A stretch of 64,000 nt of DNA, from assembly GCF_007830635.1 (NCBI RefSeq), contig NZ_VLLA01000001.1:715868-779867 (forward strand). Direction: 5' to 3'. Below the pieces are notes generated by a model that was not told the origin of the DNA, made no database searches, and saw only the letters and a list, made by a program, of their open reading frames with translations. The number at the start of each line of letters is the position of its first letter. The stretch's first letter is position 1. The translations under genes were made by a program, and so were the position numbers. Source of the stretch: Bradyrhizobium huanghuaihaiense. Lineage in GTDB: Bacteria; Pseudomonadota; Alphaproteobacteria; Rhizobiales; Xanthobacteraceae. This document shows, in pieces, positions 28,461 to 36,655 of the stretch.

Positions 28461-30128
28461 GTGCACAAGAAGGAAGAGAAGGAGCGAGGACCGATCCGCG
28501 ACAGCGGCGGCGTGTACCATTACCGTCGCCGGATTCCCGACGACGTCCGACGCGTGCTGCGCGAACTGGACGCGAACTCCGGGGGCAAAGGTCCGAAGCG
28601 CGACAAACGTGAGGAAAAGAAGCGCCTCGGGCGAAACGAGGCCTTCGCCAAGGCGGCGTGGGAAAAGCACGACCAGGCCGTCGAAGCCAGGTGGGCGGAA
28701 TTGCGGAGCGGCCGATCGACCGAACTCACGCGAGTCCATATCCAGGCGCTGGCCGGAGAGATCCATCGACGCTGGCTCAAGCTCTATCCGCCAGGCGACG
28801 CGAACACGCGCGAGGGCGCGGGCCATACGCTGCGCGTCATGCAGGAGATCGACGGCGAGATCGAGCGGGAGTTCACCTCTCCCGGTTTCGATGACGATCG
28901 CCTCGAATTCCTCCACGGCGATCATGTCGACGCCGTGCTGGCCGCGCGCGGGCTGATCGTGAGCTTCGGCGTCCGATGGGGATTGATCGAAGCCGCGCAG
29001 GACGCCGCCAAGCACGCATGTCGCGTCGCCATCAGGAAAGCGGGCGGCGACCTTCGGGCCGATAAGGACGAAGATCTCTATCCCGATTGGCCCAACGCCG
29101 AGAGCACCACGCTGTCGGGCCTGTGCGCCGCGTGGACCCGGCGGACGCCGACCGTAAAGCCCGAAACCCACGCCTCGTTCAAGGCGTGCGTCGACCAGTT
29201 CATTGCCTTCGCCGGACACAACGAAGTGTCCGAGGTGACGGTCGATCAACTTCGCAAATGGATCGAGCACCTGAAGATCGTGCGGAGACTGAGCGATCTG
29301 CGCATCAAGGACGGATACTTCGCCGCAATCAAGACGATCTTCAATTCTGCGCGAAAGCAGGGCCTTATCCGCGTCAATCCGTGCGATGCGATCGTCCCCG
29401 ACGGCGAGCCGCTGCCCCGCAAGAGGGAGAAGGACCTGCGAGACGGCGAGGTCTACGCGATCCTGAAGGCCAGCCTCAAGTCTCACGCCGACGTCTCCGA
29501 GGATGTCGCCAACACGCGCCGCTGGGTGCCCTGGCTGCTCGCCTACACCGGCGCGCGCGTCGCCGAGATGACCCGACTGGAGTCGAGGAACATCGTGTTC
29601 GAAGCCGGCGCATGGGCGATCGACATCGAGGAGAGCAAGAACGGTCGACCGCGCATCGTTCCGATCCACCGCCATCTCGTCGAGCAGGGCTTCCTGGAAT
29701 TCGTCGAACGACGCGAGGGGATGCCCTTGTTTTTCGGAGCCGAAAAACTGAAGGACGAGCGCCTCATCGTGCACAAGACGCGCGCCGAAGGCCTCGCCGA
29801 GTGGGCGCGCAAGGTCGCCGAAATAGAGAAAGGCACGGTTGCGCCCAACCACGGATGGAGACATCGGTTCAGAACCGAGTGCCGCCGAATTTCGATGGAC
29901 CGCGAGGTGCGCCTCTATATCCAGGGACACGCGTTCAAAATGGAAGGCGAGAAATACGGCTTCTTTCCGGTCGACGTCACCTCGGCCTGGATGGATCTAT
30001 TTCCGACGTACGACGTCCACGGAAGCGCACTGCGGGTGGAACGGGTGGTCGGTAACGACGTCTTCGAGCGAGCTCTGGCGTTCCTCCACAACGATCGACG
30101 GTCACGAACGTCGGACAAGGCTGCCTAA
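28461..30128 (+). CDS. Second tyrosine recombinase/integrase (long form)
   Basis: 555 residues from a GTG start; ATG alternatives downstream would delete conserved V-Y-H-Y-R-R-R-I-P. A charged N-terminal region (1-220) precedes the core-binding and catalytic domains. Catalytic residues: Arg in T-G-A-R-V-A-E-M (about 363), H-G-W-R-H (about 464), Q-G-H-A and Tyr499 in E-K-Y-G-F-F. The catalytic half resembles the first integrase (V-P-W-L-L-A-Y-T-G-A-R versus L-P-W-I-G-A-Y-T-G-A-R). It may mobilise a nested element or act with the first enzyme. Confidence 0.9.
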   Translation: MHKKEEKERGPIRDSGGVYHYRRRIPDDVRRVLRELDANSGGKGPKRDKREEKKRLGRNEAFAKAAWEKHDQAVEARWAELRSGRSTELTRVHIQALAGEIHRRWLKLYPPGDANTREGAGHTLRVMQEIDGEIEREFTSPGFDDDRLEFLHGDHVDAVLAARGLIVSFGVRWGLIEAAQDAAKHACRVAIRKAGGDLRADKDEDLYPDWPNAESTTLSGLCAAWTRRTPTVKPETHASFKACVDQFIAFAGHNEVSEVTVDQLRKWIEHLKIVRRLSDLRIKDGYFAAIKTIFNSARKQGLIRVNPCDAIVPDGEPLPRKREKDLRDGEVYAILKASLKSHADVSEDVANTRRWVPWLLAYTGARVAEMTRLESRNIVFEAGAWAIDIEESKNGRPRIVPIHRHLVEQGFLEFVERREGMPLFFGAEKLKDERLIVHKTRAEGLAEWARKVAEIEKGTVAPNHGWRHRFRTECRRISMDREVRLYIQGHAFKMEGEKYGFFPVDVTSAWMDLFPTYDVHGSALRVERVVGNDVFERALAFLHNDRRSRTSDKAA

Positions 30129-30486
30129 GAGGGAAATTCTGCCATCCAGCCTGCGGTCGACTTGCTCGTCGCAGAGAAGTTCCTGCGGTTCGAAACTCCA
30201 TCGATCAAGCGTCGAAAAGGCAGTTGATCGAATTCTTGCAGAGGCGCAACCGGAAGCCTTGCAAATGTCATCTTGAAAAGAAACTTTCATCGATGAAAGC
30301 GGTGGATTGCTGCGCGCCGACCGTACTCACCTGCGATACGGACGGCCCGGCAAACCCGTAAGAAGCGGGAGCGTACGGACGCCGGAGACCCGGGCTATCG
30401 ACGATTTTAACCACAGCTCGATCACGCCGCTAGGCCAATCCGGCGGAAGATCCTTCTGAATACGGTATGGACATATCGCCACCTGT
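30129..30486. other. Intergenic gap with a 16-base palindrome
   Basis: This 358-base stretch between the convergent second integrase and SF2 helicase genes has no gene that I can support. It contains the perfect palindrome CTTTCATCGATGAAAG at 30284-30299. No clear terminator with a T-tract was seen. A minus-strand frame at 30327-30563 was considered and not accepted. Confidence 0.4.
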
Positions 30487-33483
30487 CTATTCTCGGTGTT
30501 TGCGATGCGAAAATGCCGAAAGGTCCAGTGTGAGAGTTCGCAACTCCTTCGCGCTTTCGGCATCGTGATTGGTCAGAAGATCCACCAGATCCTCCTGATC
30601 AGGTTGTCCCAGCGCGAGGCGATAGAGCAGCCGCTGATTTCGCAATCGCGCGAACCGATTCAAATCGCGGCTCTGCGGAAGCGCGAAGAGATGACGTTTG
30701 AATTCGGCGTTCGGCATCGTCCACCACGGGCTCATGCCCGTCTCGTCGCCGTAGGACTTGTCCGCCTCCCGCGCGATCGTATCCCAAGGCGACGATCCAA
30801 GTTCACGCGATTCCCGCAACGCCGTCCTTCCGAGAGCTTCGGCCAGAGGCCTACGAACGGTCAGGCCGCCGAACCGCTGGATGCGTCCTTCGCGCTGTTC
30901 GAGATCGACCGGGCTCGAACACAGGTCCCAGTGACCCAACCGATCGCACCAGCTATGGAAATCAAGGCCTTCTTGCCCGACTGACGTCGTCACCAGGACA
31001 TGCGGCCAGAACGGAGTGTTGAAGGCGGCGCGGATTTCTTCGGCTCGTGCCGGCGGCGGTTCGTCGGTACCGCGGTCCTGTCGCTGTGTCTCGCTTTCCG
31101 TCGCGCCGAACGGCACTGCTGCGTGGCATCTTATTCGGAGCCGGTCCTTCTCTCCGACGTCCTTGAACGCAAATGTGCCAACGTTCGCCCCGAGTGCGGC
31201 TGCGAGATCGTCGATCAGTGCCTCTGAATCTACCTTGGATTTTCGCAGCCAGAAGTGCTCGTCCAGGGTCGCTTCCAGACACCCCTCGACGCAAGCACGC
31301 TGGAATTTCTCGGTTGCGCTTTCGCCCGGTAACACGGACCAAAAGACTGGGCGGTCGAGGTAGGGTCGGAAACGAGACCAGCAGAAACGGACGAGGCGCA
31401 GGTAATGATCATGGTCGAACTCGAAAAGCGCGGGAAGGTGTCGAAAGAGCGCACGACCGACAACGTTGCCGGGAGCTCCCAGGGCTAGGTCGACCAACGC
31501 ATCCAGTTCCCAAGTGGAGATCCAAGCGACTGGCTCGGCTTCGTGACGTTGCTTCAGAAGCAATTGCAGTGTGCCATCGGTGACCGCAGCTTTCTTCCAA
31601 ACCTTCCGAATGGACTCGTAGTCGCGCGTCCGAACACCCGACTGCGCGCGCTCGATCGCCGCCAGCACGGCCCACGCGGGCCTGCGCCGGCGATTGTCGC
31701 GCGCATTGGGCGCCTGCGGCGAGATGGACTTCGGAAGCGCCCTGACGATTTGCTGGCGCACTGATAGCCGTATCTGTTTCATCGTCGCGTTCTCCCTCGC
31801 ACGAAGGGGATCGACAGACATGATCAGAAACGGGGATGGATGGAAAAGGGCCAGCGTCGGCCCTTGATCCGGCTTCGGATTGAGATGCCGTTTCCTCCAA
31901 GCGCGAGCGTAGGACAGATGTTTCTTTCCCCCGTAACGACGTTCCACTTCGAGACTCGTCAGCGCCGCGACGCTTTGAGGGGTCGCACGGAACCGACTGA
32001 AGATCAGCATCTTCGAAGAAGTCTCGACCTTCGCCCAAGGCCCGGAAGGGGTCCACCAGGGGAGCGACGGCGCCACCCACGGCAACGCAATTGCGCTTGC
32101 GGGAGCGAGCGCGTTCAGTGCCCGTAGCTTTGCGCTTCCCCAGCCGTCCTTCGGTGCCTTGAAGCAGTTGGTGACGTTGAGGCGAGGCACGCTTCGAGAC
32201 ACGGGGAAATCGACCCCGCGCGAGATCTGATAGCGGTCGCCGAGCGCTTGAGCGGGAAGTGGCACGGACAACCAGTAAGAGATCGCGCACCCCTTGAACT
32301 TGTCCTGAACGTGCTCAGCGAAATGTCGGTAAACGTCGAGATCGTGCGGCTCCATAGTCGTCGGCCGCGGCAATTCTCCGACGTGCGTTGCGACGGGTCT
32401 CTCGGTCCGAGACATGAGCGGCGTCAGCATCTTCTCCAGCGCAAGCTTGATTTCGCGCGCTTCGGCCATCGGTCCCGACCTTTCGCCGGGCATGAGCCGT
32501 CCAATCGCATGCAGCAAATCTCCGAACCTCCGGAACATATTCTGGGCGGAGGTTCGCACCGACTTTCCACCCAAAAACTCTATGATGTCGAAGAACTCGT
32601 CATGAGGCTGCGCCCCTGCCCCCGACTCCCATCGCTCAGCATAAAAGCGATAGGGCGTGGCCGACAGCAGCAAAAGAGGTGGAGGCGCTCCGCCTTCCGG
32701 GCCGTCGAGCAAGGCTCGCGCGAGCTGATTGTTCGCGGCCGGATCGAACAGCTCCCGGTAGCACTGAAACTCGTCGAACACGACAAGGTCAGGGGGCGTC
32801 GCTGCGAGGGCCGCTTGGGCAAGCGCCTTTCGAAGACGTCCGAGCGTGTGCCCGGGCTTCGCGTCCTTAACAACCTTAAGGATGGCGTCTCTTACAGAAG
32901 GACCGAATTCCGTGCGCAACGCGCTGCCGTATGCGTCGACGAAGCGACGCGATACGTTCTCCATCCTCTCGCTTGCTTCCCTGTGGGCCCACGGCCAACT
33001 GGATGTCGCGCCGTGTTCGAGGAAGCCTTTCGGGAATTCCGATCTTAAACCGGGATATCGCTCGTCGAGCAGGCAACCGATGAAGGCACGCTCGACTGCC
33101 TTTCCACCGTAGAGCCGCCGCGATCCGGAGAAAGACGTCTTTGGCGTGAACGCATAGAGCCGCATTTTCCGTGGAGCGGACTCGAAGGGCATGAGGCCGA
33201 CTCGATCGACGTTGGATAGCGCGGCTTTCGCTTCCTCGTCTTCCAGAAATCGCAGCAATTCCGACTTGTTCTGGTCCGCGACCTTGAGACCGCTGGTAAT
33301 GTAGTAGACGATGAACTTGCGGGCGCCGTTTGTCAGTGCAGCGATCGTATCCCGAGCAACAACCGTCTTCCCGAGCCCAACCTCGTCGGCAATTAGAAAA
33401 CGGCGGAGGGCATTGCCGCCACGCAACGCTGCAGTCGCCGCTTCCACCGTCGCTTGTTGAAAAGGTTTGACGCGGGCGGTCAC
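30487..33483 (-). CDS. SF2 (SNF2/DEAD-like) helicase of a defence-type cassette
   Basis: 998 residues from a GTG overlapping the upstream stop (GTGA). Motif I is A-D-E-V-G-L-G-K-T (about 32-40), motif II V-V-F-D-E-F-Q (about 235), motif III L-L-S-A-T-P-Y (about 275), and motifs V/VI G-Q-E-G-L-D-F-H...E-Q-R-E-G-R-I-Q-R-F near residue 850. A long insertion of about 450 residues separates the two RecA-like lobes. The family couples ATP hydrolysis to movement on duplex DNA; its place after PLD and DUF6361 genes suggests a shared DNA-targeting role. Last gene of the leftward operon. Confidence 0.85.
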   Translation of the reverse strand: MTARVKPFQQATVEAATAALRGGNALRRFLIADEVGLGKTVVARDTIAALTNGARKFIVYYITSGLKVADQNKSELLRFLEDEEAKAALSNVDRVGLMPFESAPRKMRLYAFTPKTSFSGSRRLYGGKAVERAFIGCLLDERYPGLRSEFPKGFLEHGATSSWPWAHREASERMENVSRRFVDAYGSALRTEFGPSVRDAILKVVKDAKPGHTLGRLRKALAQAALAATPPDLVVFDEFQCYRELFDPAANNQLARALLDGPEGGAPPPLLLLSATPYRFYAERWESGAGAQPHDEFFDIIEFLGGKSVRTSAQNMFRRFGDLLHAIGRLMPGERSGPMAEAREIKLALEKMLTPLMSRTERPVATHVGELPRPTTMEPHDLDVYRHFAEHVQDKFKGCAISYWLSVPLPAQALGDRYQISRGVDFPVSRSVPRLNVTNCFKAPKDGWGSAKLRALNALAPASAIALPWVAPSLPWWTPSGPWAKVETSSKMLIFSRFRATPQSVAALTSLEVERRYGGKKHLSYARAWRKRHLNPKPDQGPTLALFHPSPFLIMSVDPLRARENATMKQIRLSVRQQIVRALPKSISPQAPNARDNRRRRPAWAVLAAIERAQSGVRTRDYESIRKVWKKAAVTDGTLQLLLKQRHEAEPVAWISTWELDALVDLALGAPGNVVGRALFRHLPALFEFDHDHYLRLVRFCWSRFRPYLDRPVFWSVLPGESATEKFQRACVEGCLEATLDEHFWLRKSKVDSEALIDDLAAALGANVGTFAFKDVGEKDRLRIRCHAAVPFGATESETQRQDRGTDEPPPARAEEIRAAFNTPFWPHVLVTTSVGQEGLDFHSWCDRLGHWDLCSSPVDLEQREGRIQRFGGLTVRRPLAEALGRTALRESRELGSSPWDTIAREADKSYGDETGMSPWWTMPNAEFKRHLFALPQSRDLNRFARLRNQRLLYRLALGQPDQEDLVDLLTNHDAESAKELRTLTLDLSAFSHRKHRE

Positions 33484-35285
33484 GAGGCGAGTCGCTCGCG
33501 TGCCATTGCCCAGATCAAAGACAATTCATGCAGATCGGCTTTGTCCGCATCGCTGAGGTTCTCGCCGTGCGCAAGGATCGCCTCAACGTAAGGACCGAAA
33601 TGGCGATCAACCCGCTCGAAGGCTCTGTTATCTCTTGCCCACGCAGACAGGATGTCTTCCAGGGTAAGTCGATCATAGACGGAAGAACTCCTTCCCCGGA
33701 GCCTCTTGCCCGGTTCCTCGTCCCACGGCGTGTCGTCCGAGGGCAAGGTGTCGCCGTTGAGCCTCGTGCGCATCCACTCGTGAAAGGCACGAAGGCCCAT
33801 GTGGCGCGCGAGTGCGGCGAGATCGCGGCCCTTTTCCAGCCCCGGGGTAACTTCGACGCGCTGCATCCATCCGAGCTCGTCCGTCGGTCCTGAGATGCGG
33901 ACGTGGACGAATTCGCTTTGGAGCGAGAGCGGAACGGATCCGAGCTCGAGGACGCTCGCGCCGATGGGCCAGGGAAGCAGATCGCCGTTCGCGTGTCCGA
34001 CCTCGAGCTTGTGATCGGCATGCGCGAGCTCCGGCACGATCCCGGCGTCCAGCGTGAATTTTTCTCCGTCGCGCAACAGCCGCGGATTCCACGTCGCCAC
34101 CAGGCGCCGACGCGACTTTTCGAGCGCATCGGCGGCGCTCTTGTCGGTCGGCCGCATGTTTGCGAGTTCATCGACGATGACGGGAGTAGCCAAGCCGGTC
34201 AGAAACTGAAGGCCTCGGCGAAACTCGGCGCCTGCGCCCAATTCTACCATGATCTCGGAGTTTCTGCCTGACCAGGCCCGATCCGTCGCGTTCGCGCTGC
34301 CGACCCTGATGATGCAGTCCGCGCCCATGTCGAAGCTGTAGATCTTCGCATGTAGGGACAGCGGTGCGGGTTCGGCGTCGTCTTCCGCGGTGGCGTCCGC
34401 TTCGCCTCGCGCAGCCGCTCCTTCATCGAGGGCCGGGTCGGGAACCGCGTAAGCGAGAATCTTCGAGAAGCCGGCGAGAGGGTTGCCTGCCCGGTTTGCC
34501 AGCTCGACTAGCGACGGCATCGTGGAAATCAAAGTTCTTGCACCGTCGGGTCCCCATCCCGACGCCGTCTTCACGAAGGCCGGGGATAGGAAGGGACTTA
34601 CGATGGTCACGCCGTGGAGCTTACCCGGTGGTGGTTCCGGCGGGAGGACGACGCCCTCGCCGAGGCCGTCGAGCAGCGAGCGGACCGCGTATCCGGACGG
34701 TGCTTCCCACCATGTTTGTTCGAGCTCCGCCGCCAAAGTTTCGCCGTCGGATCGTCCCGCATCGTTCGCAAGTCTCGCGGCGACCGAGCCGATTCCGGGA
34801 AGAAGTACTTTGTTCTTTCCGCGTTTCGATCCTCCGGTCAGCAGAACGCCGACATCCAGATCGCGGGAACGCGTCAGGTTTCGACTTCCGATCCAGAGCT
34901 TCCAACCGCTTGGTGCGGACAGCACGTCGTATGCGACGAGCGCGATCTTTGGATGCCAGCTTCGCGTCTGCTCATCGTGAGGCTGCTCGATAATGAATTG
35001 ATCGAGGATGCCGGCGATCTTTGGAAGGGCGACTGGCCGTGCGATACGCCCGCGCTGGATGAGGATTTGGACTTTGCCCGCCAGATGGTCTATCGCCTGG
35101 GCGAAATCGACCGCCGTTCCGCTTCCTTTTTCGTTGTTCTTGCCGATGAGCGCGAGCAGGGTCGCTGCCACCGCCGAGACGTCCACTGAATAGCTCGCGA
35201 ACAGCGCGATGCGCACCGAAGCGGACGGGTCTGGGCGCAATTCGTCAAGATAGGGCTGCCCTTGCCACGCGTGCCGCTCGCTCAT
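33480..35285 (-). CDS. Phospholipase D-like nuclease family protein
   Basis: 601 residues from the ATG at 35285, which overlaps the DUF6361 stop by 4 bases. Two HKD-type motifs are visible: W-H-P-K-I...G-S-R-N-L-T-R-S-R-D near residue 110 and L-H-A-K-I-Y...G-S-A-N-A-T-D near residue 315. This is the arrangement of PLD-superfamily nucleases such as those in several restriction and DISARM-type loci. Cleavage of nucleic acid is an inference; the partner helicase overlaps at the 3' end. Confidence 0.83.
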   Translation of the reverse strand: MSERHAWQGQPYLDELRPDPSASVRIALFASYSVDVSAVAATLLALIGKNNEKGSGTAVDFAQAIDHLAGKVQILIQRGRIARPVALPKIAGILDQFIIEQPHDEQTRSWHPKIALVAYDVLSAPSGWKLWIGSRNLTRSRDLDVGVLLTGGSKRGKNKVLLPGIGSVAARLANDAGRSDGETLAAELEQTWWEAPSGYAVRSLLDGLGEGVVLPPEPPPGKLHGVTIVSPFLSPAFVKTASGWGPDGARTLISTMPSLVELANRAGNPLAGFSKILAYAVPDPALDEGAAARGEADATAEDDAEPAPLSLHAKIYSFDMGADCIIRVGSANATDRAWSGRNSEIMVELGAGAEFRRGLQFLTGLATPVIVDELANMRPTDKSAADALEKSRRRLVATWNPRLLRDGEKFTLDAGIVPELAHADHKLEVGHANGDLLPWPIGASVLELGSVPLSLQSEFVHVRISGPTDELGWMQRVEVTPGLEKGRDLAALARHMGLRAFHEWMRTRLNGDTLPSDDTPWDEEPGKRLRGRSSSVYDRLTLEDILSAWARDNRAFERVDRHFGPYVEAILAHGENLSDADKADLHELSLIWAMARERLAS

Positions 35286-36496
35286 GCGGCGCCCGTCAGA
35301 TCGCCTAGCAGGCGCTTCACGTTGTTCCAGCGATAGTGCAGCGGCTCTGCTTTGCCGTGCTTTGCCGCCTGCCATTCCAACCGTCGGTCCACCCCGAACT
35401 GGTTGTCGCTCAGCCGGGTCCGGTCCTGCTTCCTGCTCCGCTCGGCCCGCGCGTAGGGCTCTAGCAATTGCATGGGATCCCGTCCGCCCTTCTTTACCCA
35501 TTCGTGCGTGTCTACCAGCACCGTCTTGACCGCCGGGGGCAGGCTGCCGACATCGTCGAGGAACGCCTCAAGGTTCAGGGCCGCCGCCTTCTTGCCCCAC
35601 AACGCGATCGTTTCAGGCAAGTGATCACGATGAATGACGGTCGGCGCCCGTTTGTCGCGAACGCATTTAATCGTCTCGACCTGGGCCGCGTAGACAGCGC
35701 GTCCGATCGCGGACAATGCGGCGGCCTGCCCGGCACGCGACAGCATGGGAGCTTCGTCACCCGCCAACGCTATGATAGATTTGTCCCAGCAGTATGTCGC
35801 ATCTTCGATGCCTCGACCGACCAACCGCGCGAGTAGGGAAGGTCGCGTCTGATCGGCGGGAGAGCGCACGGCCTTCAACTTGCGAAAGAGAAATTGCCGT
35901 TCGGCCTTCGGCATCGCCAGCGACATCTTCCCGTTTCCGCTCCAGTCGCTCGGTAGATCGGGCAGTCCGGCAATCGGCCACGGAACTGTCTCGAGCGGTC
36001 TTCCGTCGTCGTCGAGCAGGGTACGGCTTCTGGACGCGGCGAGAAGACGTGCTATGTCAGTGCGGCTCCAGGGGCGCCCGTCCGGACGGGTACCGATGAG
36101 TCCCCATTTGGCGAGGGCCGTCCAGTAGACGTAGGCCGGAGGTTGGCTGATCGCCTTCGGGTAGACTTCGCCGCCTATGACTCCGTCCTTCTCGCCTGCC
36201 TCACCGTTGAATTTCAGACGCCCCGTTATCGCGTGCTCCAGATCGATATACGCCTGGCCGAAGTCGCGAGGCGATGGCCTTCTTTCGCGAAGGGTTTCGA
36301 AAATCCACGGGATCAGAAGAGCGTAGCGCAAACGCGTATGCAGCACTGAGGTGCCCGGAAAGAAGTGATCCGCGTAGCGTTGGTGGATGATAAGGAAGCC
36401 GACCTCGTCGCGTACTCCGGCGGTGCCGCCCAACATCGATTGCTCAGCCTGTCCCAACGCCTTGCGGGACAGGAATGTAAATCCGAACGACGACAT
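35282..36496 (-). CDS. DUF6361 family protein
   Basis: 404 residues starting M-S-S-F-G-F, with a strong GGAGG ribosome-binding site. The N-terminal block with R-D-E...H-F-F-P-G-T-S-V-L-H-T-R-L-R-Y-A and I-P-W-I-F matches my knowledge of DUF6361. No catalytic motif is recognised. DUF6361 genes are often found beside PLD-like and helicase genes in variable defence regions; the three overlapping genes here form one unit. An upstream in-frame start at 36610 would lose the good ribosome-binding site. Confidence 0.75.
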   Translation of the reverse strand: MSSFGFTFLSRKALGQAEQSMLGGTAGVRDEVGFLIIHQRYADHFFPGTSVLHTRLRYALLIPWIFETLRERRPSPRDFGQAYIDLEHAITGRLKFNGEAGEKDGVIGGEVYPKAISQPPAYVYWTALAKWGLIGTRPDGRPWSRTDIARLLAASRSRTLLDDDGRPLETVPWPIAGLPDLPSDWSGNGKMSLAMPKAERQFLFRKLKAVRSPADQTRPSLLARLVGRGIEDATYCWDKSIIALAGDEAPMLSRAGQAAALSAIGRAVYAAQVETIKCVRDKRAPTVIHRDHLPETIALWGKKAAALNLEAFLDDVGSLPPAVKTVLVDTHEWVKKGGRDPMQLLEPYARAERSRKQDRTRLSDNQFGVDRRLEWQAAKHGKAEPLHYRWNNVKRLLGDLTGAA

Positions 36497-36655
36497 GTTA
36501 CCTCCAGTTGCGGCGTCGAATTTGCTGCCTCGTCTGCTTGCCGACGGTTGTAGTCTTTCCGCATAACAATCGACAAGCGGGGTCTGTCGAAACATTAGAC
36601 TCGTATTCATTGAGCCAATTTGCTTGGAATACCTGGAGTCAAACAGCCGTGTCCT

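Noticed and set aside
28310..28612. Plus-strand frame overlapping the end of family A long form 2 and the start of the second integrase
   Set aside because: Composition turns Arg/Pro-rich once it enters the integrase coding region, which indicates a shadow frame, although its ATG overlaps the previous stop.
30327..30563. Minus-strand frame of 78 residues past the helicase stop
   Set aside because: It overlaps the helicase end, has no visible ribosome-binding site and no recognisable pattern; some residues look gene-like but not enough to call.
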